From Chloroflexi bacterium HGW-Chloroflexi-8 (GTDB lineage: Bacteria; Chloroflexota; Anaerolineae; Anaerolineales; Anaerolineaceae), in NCBI GenBank assembly GCA_002841995.1, contig PHBS01000007.1, positions 1 through 46,580 of the forward strand: a DNA stretch of 46,580 nt. The letters are read 5' to 3'. A program made the translations under genes and the position numbers. The notes beneath the pieces are model-generated. The model saw only the letters and a program-made list of their open reading frames with translations, did no database searches and was not told the DNA's origin. Numbering within the stretch: position 1 is the stretch's first letter; every line of letters starts with the position of its first letter. Shown here piece after piece: positions 18,149-27,609 of this stretch.

Positions 18149-19225
18149 TTATTTAATGGATATTTTTAGTGACCCGATCGGATTATTTAGGCTTAGAACC
18201 CGTAAATCATTACTGGTTTTTGCGTTCGGAGAATATAACCAATCTCCTTCTTCGATATATCCATCTGGATATTCAGTTGACGTTATTCCAGAGTCTATTT
18301 TAATTTTTATTGGCATATCCCTGGGAATATTGACCACAAGCTCGCCAATTCCACAAGTAATTTCTCCTTCAAACACATCCTCTTCTGGTAAATTAATGAT
18401 TGCTTGACCTACACCTAGTTTTATTTCAAAACCGGAAATATTGAGTTTTGAAAGGTCCAGATTTTGCTGCCCAACTCCCTGGTGTATAGTCATATCCATT
18501 GAAACATCGTCATTCAAACTTAATAACCAGGGAAAACCACCTGTTGTTGTTCTTGAGGGGAAGAAAACTGTGCCTTCACTCTTAAGTTGTAACGTACCTG
18601 CTTTCCCATTAATAGAAAACTCATCAGATAAGTTCTCTTCTTTTGCAAGTGATATGTTTCCAACCAAAAGCTGAGCTGCTTGTGCATTTCCATCAATATC
18701 TAAGCTACCAATCGCAGGAGAAATCTCAATTTTTACCTTATCCAATCCACCCAATTCGAAATCAACTGGAGAAACGGTACCTTTCCCAACGATAGAACTG
18801 TTCAATGAAATCCAAATAATTCCCGCAATGATCAGGACGGAAATACTGACCCCTATCAATGAACCAAACATGGATCTTCCTTTGAAGACGATATCCAGCC
18901 CGATTGCAATGATGAAAATAGGCCAAATTTTCCATATCATTTGCCAGGCAGTCCAAGGGAAATATCCTAAATTTGCTAAAACCAAAATGACACCAATCCC
19001 AACATTAATTACTGCACCAACCCACCTGCCGTTAAAAAGGTCTTCCAACCCTCCAATTACGAAAAGAAGCGGCCAAAACCTGATAAAAAGGGATCCTGCA
19101 TCTCCTGGGATCATGTTGAGATTGGACATTAAGAAAAATACACCAATGATGATGAGCAAAAGAGGAAAAAATATATTAACCCTACGCTCATCTCTTCTTA
19201 CATTTTGAAAATTATTCTCAGACAT
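18149..19225 (-). CDS. LiaF-like membrane protein with C-terminal beta-roll domain
   Basis: A 358-residue membrane protein. Residues about 17-150 hold hydrophobic helices in the LiaF/DUF5668 pattern: FFPLLLIIIGVFFLMSNLN, then FWPLLFVIGGLEDLF and WKIWPIFIIAIGLDIVF, followed by a final helix near 125-145. The C-terminal half is extracytoplasmic-looking and repetitive in short strands (GIGELVVNIPRDMPIKIKI), matching the 'toast-rack' beta-roll found after LiaF-type membrane domains. Such proteins are linked to envelope-stress sensing in Firmicutes; no LiaRS genes are seen here. It lies 22 bases after the membrane gene upstream, so they share an operon. Confidence 0.8.
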   Translation of the reverse strand: MSENNFQNVRRDERRVNIFFPLLLIIIGVFFLMSNLNMIPGDAGSLFIRFWPLLFVIGGLEDLFNGRWVGAVINVGIGVILVLANLGYFPWTAWQMIWKIWPIFIIAIGLDIVFKGRSMFGSLIGVSISVLIIAGIIWISLNSSIVGKGTVSPVDFELGGLDKVKIEISPAIGSLDIDGNAQAAQLLVGNISLAKEENLSDEFSINGKAGTLQLKSEGTVFFPSRTTTGGFPWLLSLNDDVSMDMTIHQGVGQQNLDLSKLNISGFEIKLGVGQAIINLPEEDVFEGEITCGIGELVVNIPRDMPIKIKIDSGITSTEYPDGYIEEGDWLYSPNAKTSNDLRVLSLNNPIGSLKISIK

Positions 19226-19247
19226 TTTTAACCTTGCCTTCCCGAAA

Positions 19248-19880
19248 TCACTTTTTTAAGAAAGTTCGGATAATCAATACTGCTCCGACTGCAATTAACA
19301 TAATCGATAAAACATAATTCATCATATTTAAATTAGAAAAAAGGGTAAATGTACTTATCAGAAAGAGAATACCAGCTGGAATCCAGGGCCACGAACGATT
19401 GCCTGGTAAACCCGGCAAAATCGTAAGTAGAGCAAAAGTAAGCGCAAGTCCAAAAAGAAAGACGAAACCACCATCCAGTCGGGTAAATTCTTCTACAAAC
19501 GCAACAAGCGCTAATGAACTAAAGACTCCACCTGGAATAATAGCCCACCATAAATTCTTATTACGGAAATAGACTAACCAAAAAGCTAAACTTACACCGC
19601 CCAAAAAGATAATCCCACCTGCTTTATCAGCCCAATATGGAAAAATTGTGTCAGAAAAAATTAATAAACTCAGGCTTAGCAAGATGATGCCTGGGATAAT
19701 TGCCCACCAGGCTATTTTATTTTGGAAGGAATAAACAAGAAAACCTGCTCCTGCTGATGCAAACACAAATCCCCATAAGATTCCCCAAAATGGAAAATTA
19801 ATGATAATGTTCAAGAATGACATTACACCAACAAGAACTAACAACCCACCGATAATTACTCTCCAGTTTTTTGAATTCAT
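19248..19880 (-). CDS. DUF5668-like multi-pass membrane protein
   Basis: A 210-residue, almost entirely hydrophobic protein with about seven membrane segments arranged as repeated pairs. The repeats have a WWAIIPG motif at three places (about 57, 111 and, as WPWIPAG, 164), suggesting internal duplication of a two-helix unit. It resembles the membrane portion of the neighbouring LiaF-like protein without the beta-roll. GAGG precedes the ATG at 19880. No enzymatic motif is present. Confidence 0.7.
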   Translation of the reverse strand: MNSKNWRVIIGGLLVLVGVMSFLNIIINFPFWGILWGFVFASAGAGFLVYSFQNKIAWWAIIPGIILLSLSLLIFSDTIFPYWADKAGGIIFLGGVSLAFWLVYFRNKNLWWAIIPGGVFSSLALVAFVEEFTRLDGGFVFLFGLALTFALLTILPGLPGNRSWPWIPAGILFLISTFTLFSNLNMMNYVLSIMLIAVGAVLIIRTFLKK

Positions 19881-20151
19881 TTTTTCCTCACTGAACTAAA
19901 AAATTGATGCACTTAGTTTTATTACAAAAATTCTTTTATTAATTGATATATTTTTTTAAACTTAAATGGGCTTCAATTAATATGGATTTACGAAAACTTA
20001 GCAAAATAGTTGCATTTCATTAATTATGGATTATGTGATCTATTTAACAAACTCCCAAAAGATAGGACTTACCCGGTCAAAAGGATAGATCACAAATCAA
20101 TAATTTAAATCGAGCGTTAATTCGAGGACTTTTGAACATGATTACTCACAC

Positions 20152-20179
20152 TTGACATAAAATAATCTGTCCATATAAT
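20152..20179 (+). promoter_or_regulatory. Consensus sigma70 promoter of the cysK leader
   Basis: TTGACA (20152-20157) and TATAAT (20174-20179), both perfect, are separated by 16 bp. Transcription should start near 20186, giving a leader of about 215 bases before cysK. The 270 bases from 19881 to 20151 are A+T-rich, and I see no gene there. Confidence 0.85.
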
Positions 20180-20210
20180 TAGGCAAATAATATCTTGTTA
20201 CGGAGAATTT

Positions 20211-20252
20211 ATGAATCTAAATTGCTTGTGTCTTGGGCGGGGTTTAAGCTAA
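20211..20252 (+). CDS. Putative 13-residue Cys-containing leader peptide
   Basis: ATG at 20211 with GGAG 5 bases upstream opens a 13-codon frame, [13 protein letters not shown], ending in TAA at 20250-20252. Two of 13 residues are cysteine (codons 5 and 7) and the last is serine, the precursor of cysteine. It lies between a consensus promoter and cysK-cysE. By analogy with Cys-rich leader peptides reported in mycobacteria and other Actinobacteria, stalling at the Cys codons could report cysteinyl-tRNA supply. The frame is short and could arise by chance; the SD, position and codon content are the support. Confidence 0.55.
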   Translation: MNLNCLCLGRGLS

Positions 20253-20379
20253 CCAACGCCTGAAATCAAATATATATATCAACCATCAAATTCAGGCAGC
20301 GGAAAGCAGCCCCGCACGATTAAAAACAAGTTCTGTGCAGGCGCGGTCGAACCGCTGTTTTGTTTTTTTGATGGTTGAT
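20225..20379 (+). promoter_or_regulatory. Structured cysK leader RNA (candidate attenuator or riboswitch)
   Basis: Nested helices can form: 20225-20229 with 20326-20330, 20237-20242 (GCGGGG) with 20310-20315 (CCCCGC), 20248-20250 with 20298-20300, and 20258-20264 (GCCTGAA) with 20291-20297 (TTCAGGC). The 26-base loop of the last helix contains 20278-20290, which is perfectly complementary over 13 bases to 20367-20379, just 11 bases before the cysK SD. The first two helices overlap the leader-peptide codons, so translation would melt them. The long-range helix invades the T-tract of the hairpin at 20343-20369. No known riboswitch consensus was recognised. Confidence 0.55.
20343..20369 (+). terminator. 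Terminator-like hairpin in the cysK leader
   Basis: A short stem GCGGT/ACCGC (20343-20347 with 20351-20355) is followed by TGTTTTGTTTTTTT. CCGCTG (20352-20357) can instead pair with CAGCGG (20297-20302), which would disrupt the hairpin. It lies upstream of cysK, so it would act as an attenuator. Confidence 0.5.
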
Positions 20380-20400
20380 TATTTTAAATTGGAGAAATTA

Positions 20401-21333
20401 ATGAAAATCGCAAATAATGTTACTGAATTAATTGGAAATACACCTCTTGTCCGATTGAATAAATTGACGGAAGGATTACAAGGAGAAATAGTTGTAAAGC
20501 TGGAATACTACAATCCTGCGCACTCTGTCAAAGATCGCATTGGGGTTGCTATGATCGACGCAGCTGAAAATGCTGGATTACTCCGAAAAGACAGTGTCAT
20601 CGTAGAACCTACCAGTGGGAATACCGGTATTGCTTTAGCCTTTGTTGCTGCCGCCAGGGGATATAAATGTAAAATCGTTATGCCTGAAACTATGTCCAGA
20701 GAAAGAAAACTTCTTATCAAAGCGTTTGGAGCAGATTTAATTCTCACTCCTGGTGCAGAAGGAATGGAAGGCGCAATTCGAAAAGCAAACGAATTAGCAC
20801 GGGAAGACTCAAATGTCTTTATTCCCCAACAATTTGAAAATCCTGCCAATCCTGAGATCCATCGAAAAACAACTGCACAGGAAATATTACGGGACACGGA
20901 TAGCCATGTAGACTATTTCGTTTCCGGTGTGGGAACCGGTGGAACCATTACAGGAGTTGGTGAAGTACTACGGGAAGAAATCCCTGGCGTAAAAATTGTT
21001 GCTGTTGAACCTGCAGAATCACCTGTTTTATCCGGTGGAGTAAAAGGCAAGCACCCTATCATGGGTATTGGTGCGGGATTTATTCCCAAGGTTTTAAATA
21101 CACACATCTATGATGAAATAATACAGGTAAGCGGAGAAGATGCCTTCAAGACCGCTCGACTGATGGCGTCCAAAGAAGGGCTTTTAGTAGGAATTTCCTC
21201 TGGAGCGGCTACTTTTGCAGCATTGGAAATTGCTAAAAGACCAGAAGCAGCTGGAAAGAGAATCCTTGTAATTATTCCGTCGTTTGGAGAAAGATATTTA
21301 AGTACGCCACTCTTTGCTGATCTTGTGGATTAA
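20401..21333 (+). CDS. cysK: Cysteine synthase A (O-acetylserine sulfhydrylase)
   Basis: A 310-residue PLP enzyme making L-cysteine from O-acetylserine and sulfide. PLP lysine K44 sits in [11 protein letters not shown], the substrate loop is TSGNTG (71-76), and the phosphate-binding GTGGTITG is near 175-182. The start is the ATG at 20401 ([20 protein letters not shown]) with GGAG six bases upstream; upstream in-frame codons run through the leader hairpin and are not used. cysE follows 22 bases later. Expression is probably set by the leader described above. Confidence 0.96.
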   Translation: MKIANNVTELIGNTPLVRLNKLTEGLQGEIVVKLEYYNPAHSVKDRIGVAMIDAAENAGLLRKDSVIVEPTSGNTGIALAFVAAARGYKCKIVMPETMSRERKLLIKAFGADLILTPGAEGMEGAIRKANELAREDSNVFIPQQFENPANPEIHRKTTAQEILRDTDSHVDYFVSGVGTGGTITGVGEVLREEIPGVKIVAVEPAESPVLSGGVKGKHPIMGIGAGFIPKVLNTHIYDEIIQVSGEDAFKTARLMASKEGLLVGISSGAATFAALEIAKRPEAAGKRILVIIPSFGERYLSTPLFADLVD

Positions 21334-21355
21334 TGATAGAAATTTGAGGATTTTT

Positions 21356-22099
21356 ATGAAGAATTGGTTCAATGTCTTGCGCAACGATGTCCAATCTGTT
21401 TTGGATAGGGATCCAGCAGCACGGGGATATCTTGAAATTATTCTGTTATATCCAGGTCTGCATGCGATATGGAGTCACCGCGTCGCACATTGGTTTTGGA
21501 AAAGGAAATTATTCCTTTTCGCTCGGGGGTTATCACAGCTCAGCCGATTCATAACTGGTATTGAAATTCATCCAGGCGCAAAAATTGGTTCAGGTTTCTT
21601 CATAGACCATGGAATGGGTGTAGTGATTGGTGAGACTTCCGAAATTGGAAAAAATGTGACCCTCTATCATGGAGTTACTCTGGGAGGTGTGAGTACCGAG
21701 AAAGGGAAAAGGCACCCCACAATCGAAGACAATGTGGTCGTCGGTGCTGGTGCAAAAATCTTAGGCGCAATCCTGATCGGGAAAGGAAGCCGGGTCGGTG
21801 CAAACGCTGTAGTTGTGTCAGCAGTTCCACCTAATTCCGTTGTGGTAGGTGTTCCAGGTCAGACCGTAAAACGCTCGGTTCCACAAATAAATAATTTACC
21901 CGACCTGCATCATGATCTTCTCCCCGATACAATCGGAAAAACTATTGCAAGTTTGATGGAACGAATGGATAGAATCGAACAAAGCCAATCATTCCCACTT
22001 ACAAACCATCCAAGATTTGTAGCTGGTGATAAGAAGAATGAGGATTTGATTCACATCCCAGTTGACGGAATATGGACAGGAAGTGATTTTAGCATTTAA
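21356..22099 (+). CDS. cysE: Serine O-acetyltransferase
   Basis: CysE (247 residues) acetylates serine with acetyl-CoA, supplying the substrate of CysK. Left-handed beta-helix hexapeptides begin at [19 protein letters not shown] and continue through [20 protein letters not shown] and [20 protein letters not shown]. The start at 21356 ([11 protein letters not shown]) has TGAGGA upstream. The C-terminal tail is about 50 residues longer than in short bacterial forms and ends in isoleucine (WTGSDFSI). In known CysE-CysK complexes the terminal Ile inserts into the CysK active site, so this pair may form a cysteine synthase complex. Confidence 0.95.
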   Translation: MKNWFNVLRNDVQSVLDRDPAARGYLEIILLYPGLHAIWSHRVAHWFWKRKLFLFARGLSQLSRFITGIEIHPGAKIGSGFFIDHGMGVVIGETSEIGKNVTLYHGVTLGGVSTEKGKRHPTIEDNVVVGAGAKILGAILIGKGSRVGANAVVVSAVPPNSVVVGVPGQTVKRSVPQINNLPDLHHDLLPDTIGKTIASLMERMDRIEQSQSFPLTNHPRFVAGDKKNEDLIHIPVDGIWTGSDFSI

Positions 22100-22135
22100 A
22101 ATCGATCATCTAATTTAATGCTGTTGGAAAACTTC

Positions 22136-22173
22136 GAAAAAAGATATGTTCCAAATAGAACTTATCTTTTTTC
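22136..22173. terminator. Bidirectional terminator between cysE and CAP gene
   Basis: 16-base arms (22136-22151 and 22158-22173) pair with one mismatch around a 6-base loop. T-tracts follow on both strands. The right arm is also the last four codons and stop of the convergent CAP-domain gene, so terminator and coding sequence overlap. Confidence 0.85.
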
Positions 22174-23106
22174 TTTTTTAAAGAAACCAAATACGATTAC
22201 TGCCAGAAAACCAATCCCACAAATAGCAGTCATTGTAATTCCAATCCATCTTCGATTAGCCGGATCAATCATTTCTATCGAAAACAGGGGTTTTGGAGTA
22301 GGGGTGGAAGTAGGAGTAATGGTTGGTGTTACAGTGGGAGTTTTCGGGGTTACAGTTGGCGTTACCGTCCTGGTTGGAGGAATTGACGTCAATGTTACTG
22401 TGGGAGAAATCGTTGCAGTTGGAGCTAATTTTACTAACAAACGTTCTCCAGGAAATATAACAGGAGTCGGTTGCAAATTATTCCACGCAATAATCTCAGC
22501 AATTGTTATATTATAAGTCGTCGCAATACTCCAAAGAGATTGACCATCCAAAACCTCATGAATGATTGCACCATCCACTTGTGGTGTGTTTGTGGTTACG
22601 GCATTCACAACATTTGGATCCACAGTGGAATTGAAATCCGGTGTTGGCTGGCCTGCTAAGCCTGTCGCAATTCTTTTTACCTGCAAGACATAATAGATAT
22701 AACCATCTTTCTCTGCAACACCTGCTCCAACAACGCCATATGTAATCCCCACCATAGTGTTCCAATGGTCGGTATCAGTCCACATCGAATAGATAACCAC
22801 AGTAGGTGTCAGGTTAAATCCCCCAGCAATATTTTCGATGAACCCAAGCGTACTCGGTGTTGAACCATCTGCTCTTGTGTGTGTGATATTTCCAGTAGAC
22901 GCCATATATTCTGCAAATTCTTGCGCAGATCCCATCAGTCCGGAATCAATTTGATATGGTTGAAGACCATTGTCAGTTCGCAATGAATTGACTGTGCTTA
23001 TTAAGTCATAGGCACTACCAGATTGTCCATATACCGGACGTGAAAATGGAACTAAAAGTAAAAGGAAAATGAAAAAGGAAAATGATTTAATAAAAAATCG
23101 GTGCAT
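22162..23106 (-). CDS. Secreted CAP-domain protein with LysM and membrane anchor
   Basis: 314 residues from ATG 23106. Order: signal peptide (FFIFLLLLVPFSRPVYGQ), a CAP/SCP (YkwD-like) domain with ITHTRADGSTP and WNTMVGITYGVVGAGVAE, a LysM module (EVLDGQSLWSIATTYNITIA to PGERLLVK), a Thr/Pro stalk of repeated TPTVTP units, and a C-terminal transmembrane helix followed by KKEKR. LysM suggests peptidoglycan or glycan binding; the CAP function is unknown. An upstream in-frame ATG (23127) precedes the -10 element and is not expected on the mRNA. There is no SD: see the overlapping promoter and hairpin. Confidence 0.88.
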   Translation of the reverse strand: MHRFFIKSFSFFIFLLLLVPFSRPVYGQSGSAYDLISTVNSLRTDNGLQPYQIDSGLMGSAQEFAEYMASTGNITHTRADGSTPSTLGFIENIAGGFNLTPTVVIYSMWTDTDHWNTMVGITYGVVGAGVAEKDGYIYYVLQVKRIATGLAGQPTPDFNSTVDPNVVNAVTTNTPQVDGAIIHEVLDGQSLWSIATTYNITIAEIIAWNNLQPTPVIFPGERLLVKLAPTATISPTVTLTSIPPTRTVTPTVTPKTPTVTPTITPTSTPTPKPLFSIEMIDPANRRWIGITMTAICGIGFLAVIVFGFFKKEKR

Positions 23107-23144
23107 GATTTCGTTATTATAACGCATGCACCGATTTCATTCAA
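23095..23144 (-). promoter_or_regulatory. Promoter nested inside a terminator-like hairpin at the CAP gene start
   Basis: Perfect 13-base arms (23125-23137 and 23095-23107) enclose a 17-base loop. On the minus strand the hairpin is followed by TTTTTTA, so it can terminate CBS-gene transcripts. TTGAAT (23144-23139) and TATAAT (23121-23116), spaced 17 bp, place the -10 inside the loop and a start site 3-5 bases before the CAP ATG, which lies in the second arm. Transcripts from this promoter lack the first arm. Confidence 0.65.
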
Positions 23145-23156
23145 AAATCAGGAATT

Positions 23157-23582
23157 TTATGAGAGAGATCGTTCTTCGAAATTATTTCCCATTGCCTCAG
23201 CAATCAAAAGAAAATCACCTGCAGAGATCATTCCAACGATATTCCCGTTTTCATTAACAACTGGAATATGATGAATACGTTTTGTTTTCATAATATTTGC
23301 GCAATCCATCACAGAAGTCAATTGATCTACCGTAATCACGGGAGATGACATGACCTCCTTTACTAAAAGATCCTTGGGATTTCGATTGACTGCAACAATT
23401 TTGTCACTGATATCCCTGGTTGTTAAGATACCATAACTTGAGTCAGGACCTACTTTGTTTACAATTACACTATTAATGTACCTTCTTCTCATCAAACTGA
23501 TCGCTTCAATAACCGTTTGATCCGGTTCTACAAATACTACCAGATCCATCATCCAATCCCTTACGGTATGCCTTAAGTGCAT
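23157..23582 (-). CDS. CBS-pair protein
   Basis: A 141-residue protein made only of two CBS motifs forming one Bateman module (about 8-65 and 75-132: MSSPVITVDQLTSVMDCANI and RIHHIPVVNENGNIVGMISA). These bind adenine nucleotides and act as energy or redox sensors; no effector domain is fused. It lies downstream of adenosine deaminase on the same strand, but with its own promoter. The target is unknown. Confidence 0.9.
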   Translation of the reverse strand: MHLRHTVRDWMMDLVVFVEPDQTVIEAISLMRRRYINSVIVNKVGPDSSYGILTTRDISDKIVAVNRNPKDLLVKEVMSSPVITVDQLTSVMDCANIMKTKRIHHIPVVNENGNIVGMISAGDFLLIAEAMGNNFEERSLS

Positions 23583-23642
23583 TTTTCCCGGTCTCCTTTC
23601 CCGTCACTCAAATGATAAGACTTTAGGTATTACCATAAATAT

Positions 23643-23672
23643 AGTATATAGTATTGGCAAATCGTTTTGCAA
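23643..23672 (-). promoter_or_regulatory. Putative promoter of the CBS gene
   Basis: TTGCAA (23672-23667) and TATACT (23648-23643) are separated by 18 bp on the minus strand, about 60 bases before the ATG at 23582. Confidence 0.5.
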
Positions 23673-23727
23673 GCGCAAAGAAGAACGAGTAATTAGTTTT
23701 ATTTCTTAAAAATATATTACAAACGTA

Positions 23728-24795
23728 CTAGCGATCAGAAGAATACATTTTCTTTTGCCACAATGAAAAAGCAGACGAATAATGTTCATAAAGTCTTTGT
23801 TTCTCTAAACTACTTAAGAAACTTGCTTCAATGGCATTTTTAGAAATCAAAAAGATTTGTGGGATTGAGATTCCCAATTTATTGTTCAAATAAGCGAATT
23901 CATCAGTCAATCGAATATTGGATATGGCAGGATCGTCTGTATTTACAGTAACTTTTAGTTCAGAAGAAATCATCTTCTTTATTGGATGCTTAGAGACAAT
24001 ATCCGCAATTCCAGATTGAATATTTGAAGTAATGCAAACTTCAAATGGTATTTCTAATTTCCGGGCAATTTCAAGAACATGCATATCCTCCATCACACGA
24101 ATCCCGTGCCCAATTCGATCTGCTCCAAATTGTTCAATGGCTTGAAGTACATTGGATGCGGGACCCCACTCTCCGGCGTGGATTGTAATATAAAAATTCT
24201 CTTTTTTCGCTTTTTGAAAGAGATTTACAAATGGATCAGCCTGGAAATTTGCTTCATCACCCGAAAGGTCAAATCCCATCAACCCTTGTGATTTAAATTG
24301 TGAAGCTTCTCGGAATATCAATTCAGCTTTCCCAACCGGCTCATGACGGTTTATGCTCACAATTGTGCGGACAATTAGGTCAGAATTTGATACTTCCTCG
24401 GAGATCACTTCAATTATCCAACTTATCACATCTTCAAATTTGAAGTGGTTGCTACTGGTCAGAGCAGAAGGAGAGAAACGCAACTCCAAATACTTCAAAT
24501 TATCCTGAATTGCATCTTGAATGCATTCTTGAGATATCCTCTGAATGATCTCTTTCGATTGATAGAATTTGCGTAAAAAAGCAAATTTGGATAAAAAATT
24601 TTCTAAGTTATATGGTTGTGATGGGTGAATTTGAACTTTGGAGGACAAATCTGATTTTGAAGTGATATCAAGACCAATCTCTTTTGCCAATTGATATAAT
24701 GTATTAATGCGAATAGATCCTTCCAAATGACGATGCAAATCAATTTTTGGCATCAACAACAACGAATCTAATCCTGGTTTATTCATTTCTATCAT
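23728..24795 (-). CDS. add: Adenosine deaminase-family hydrolase
   Basis: A 355-residue zinc hydrolase converting adenosine (or possibly adenine or a related purine) to the 6-oxo form for purine salvage. Metal ligands H21 and H23 lie in KIDLHRHLEGS; HAGEWGP carries the third His and catalytic Glu; DRIGHGIRVM and VTVNTDDPAISN complete the active site. Length matches Add. Both ATG 24795 and ATG 24786 (MNKPGLDS) lack a clear SD, so the start is uncertain by three codons. Substrate specificity cannot be read from sequence alone. Confidence 0.88.
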   Translation of the reverse strand: MIEMNKPGLDSLLLMPKIDLHRHLEGSIRINTLYQLAKEIGLDITSKSDLSSKVQIHPSQPYNLENFLSKFAFLRKFYQSKEIIQRISQECIQDAIQDNLKYLELRFSPSALTSSNHFKFEDVISWIIEVISEEVSNSDLIVRTIVSINRHEPVGKAELIFREASQFKSQGLMGFDLSGDEANFQADPFVNLFQKAKKENFYITIHAGEWGPASNVLQAIEQFGADRIGHGIRVMEDMHVLEIARKLEIPFEVCITSNIQSGIADIVSKHPIKKMISSELKVTVNTDDPAISNIRLTDEFAYLNNKLGISIPQIFLISKNAIEASFLSSLEKQRLYEHYSSAFSLWQKKMYSSDR

Positions 24796-24952
24796 TTTAT
24801 TATTTCACCGAAAGTGAACTAAAAATCTAATTACTAAAGTAAGTTTACAGGAAGTTGGAGTAAATTAATTGAAATCAAAGAAATGAAAAATCTCAAATCC
24901 CTATTTTTTGCTGTCACAAGAAAAAATTAAAATGGAAAATATCTTGACTTTA

Positions 24953-25094
24953 TGTTATACTTGCCGCGCTATCAATTTGATAGCAACAACACACACGCTT
25001 TCTGACCGAACCTGCGTGCATTGAAAAATGTTCAGGACAATCGGGTTGACGATGGCGGAGGATTAACGAAAATTAAAAGGAGAAATACAATAAA
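24953..25094 (+). promoter_or_regulatory. Extended -10 promoter and structured leader of rpsB
   Basis: TG-T-TATACT (24953-24961) is an extended -10 with no good -35. The leader of about 125 bases begins with a hairpin (GCTATCA/TGATAGC) at 24968-24984 and is more G+C-rich than its surroundings. Leaders like this often mediate feedback by protein S2, but I did not recognise a defined rpsB-leader motif. The 145 bases from 24796 to 24940 show nothing else. Confidence 0.45.
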
Positions 25095-25985
25095 ATGGCA
25101 TCAGTAATTTCCATGAAAGCACTCTTGGAAAGTGGAGTTCATTTTGGTCATCGCACCAATAAATGGAACCCCGCAATGCGCCCGTTCATTTTTACCGAGC
25201 GCAATGGAATCCACATACTCGACCTTCAACAAACGGTCAAATCGATTTCGAATGCATACAATCTGGTAAGAGATACAGTCTCTGCAGGCGGATCGGTGTT
25301 ATTTGTTGGCACAAAACGCCAGGCGCAAGAGACAATTAAAGAAGAAGCAATTCGTTGCGGAATGCCTTATGTGACCGAAAGATGGCTCGGTGGCACTTTG
25401 ACAAATTGGTCGACAATCAGCCAACGAATTGGCGAGCTGGTTCGACTCGAAAAATTGTATGAAACCGGAGAAATTAAATCCTATACAAAAAAAGAAGCAC
25501 TCATGATAGAGCGCGAGATTAATCGCCTTCTCATTCGCTTGAGTGGTATTCGCAACATGAAGAAATTGCCGGAATTGATCTTCATTATTGATGTCAGCCG
25601 GGAAGAAACTGCTGTTCATGAAGCGAACTTGAAAAATATTCCGATTATTGCAATGGTTGATACAAATTGCGATCCCAGCAACATTGATTATGTCATTCCC
25701 TCCAACGATGATGCAATTCGCGCAATCAAACTCATGGTTTCAAAAATTGCGGACGCCGCGATTGAAGGAAAATCATTACGTAAAGACGATCTTTCAGATG
25801 AAGATCTCATGGCGGAAGCTGGTGAAGAAAAGACCACTACCCGCAGAAGAATGGATGAGGACGCAGAACTGGACGATGTTACCCTCTTAGGAGCCTCTAC
25901 TCTTGCAAAATTAGATGTGGATAAAGAAGATGTAGTAGAAGCAGAGGATCTGGACTTAAAAGAATCTACCGAAATTGAAGAATAA
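25095..25985 (+). CDS. rpsB: 30S ribosomal protein S2
   Basis: S2 (296 residues) is assembled late on the back of the small subunit. Signatures include LLESGVHFGHRTNKWNPAM, FVGTKRQAQETIKEEA, YVTERWLGGTLTNW and IIAMVDTNCDPSNIDYVIPS. Compared with typical S2 of about 230-250 residues, it carries a C-terminal acidic, low-complexity tail of about 55 residues rich in Asp and Glu. AAAGGAG precedes the ATG. tsf follows at 48 bases. Confidence 0.98.
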   Translation: MASVISMKALLESGVHFGHRTNKWNPAMRPFIFTERNGIHILDLQQTVKSISNAYNLVRDTVSAGGSVLFVGTKRQAQETIKEEAIRCGMPYVTERWLGGTLTNWSTISQRIGELVRLEKLYETGEIKSYTKKEALMIEREINRLLIRLSGIRNMKKLPELIFIIDVSREETAVHEANLKNIPIIAMVDTNCDPSNIDYVIPSNDDAIRAIKLMVSKIADAAIEGKSLRKDDLSDEDLMAEAGEEKTTTRRRMDEDAELDDVTLLGASTLAKLDVDKEDVVEAEDLDLKESTEIEE

Positions 25986-26032
25986 TTTCTAATCGAACTC
26001 ACGAACGATATTAATAGAAGGAAATATTAAAA

Positions 26033-27416
<1,384 letters not shown>

Positions 27417-27445
27417 CCCCAAACTAAAAAGGGCTGACAATTTTT

Positions 27446-27541
27446 TGAACTGACGCTCAAATAAAAGATAATAAAAAAGCACCCCCTGTGAGTGAACTGA
27501 CCCCAAAAAAATAGACACTAAAAGAAAGCGCCCCCTGTGAG
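27446..27541 (+). repeat. Imperfect tandem repeat, units of 47 and 49 bases
   Basis: Unit A (27446-27492) and unit B (27493-27541) both begin TGAACTGAC and end in AGC(A/G)CCCCCTGTGAG, with an A-rich middle that differs. Each unit carries a potential left arm for the downstream terminator. It may be a local duplication or the remnant of a mobile element end (the unit start resembles IS3-family termini, uncertain). Confidence 0.8.
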
Positions 27542-27568
27542 AAAATAAGTCAGGAGGTGCTTTTTTTT
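27527..27568. terminator. Terminator between pyrH and dnaK
   Basis: Left arm 27527-27537 pairs with right arm 27551-27561 (CAGGAGGTGCT) with one wobble and one mismatch, followed by eight T on the plus strand. An alternative left arm in repeat unit A (27478-27488) pairs slightly better. On the minus strand the tail is TTTCTTTT, so it can also serve dnaK. Confidence 0.8.
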
Positions 27569-27609
27569 GATTTTGCTCAATGGGTTGAGATCTATTTACC
27601 AACTCTTTT

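Noticed and set aside
20285-20315. SRP-RNA-like GGAA...AGCAGCC stretch in the cysK leader
   Set aside because: The symmetric and asymmetric loop sequences do not match, and the flanks do not form the long SRP hairpin.
20341-20360. T-box-like sequence (TCGAACCGCT) in the cysK leader
   Set aside because: It matches 8 of 10 positions of TGGNACCGCG, but the TGG core that pairs with the tRNA CCA end is changed, and no Stem I features (AG bulge, specifier loop with K-turn) were found.
20508-20897. Minus-strand 129-codon frame inside cysK
   Set aside because: Antisense shadow of conserved CysK sequence.
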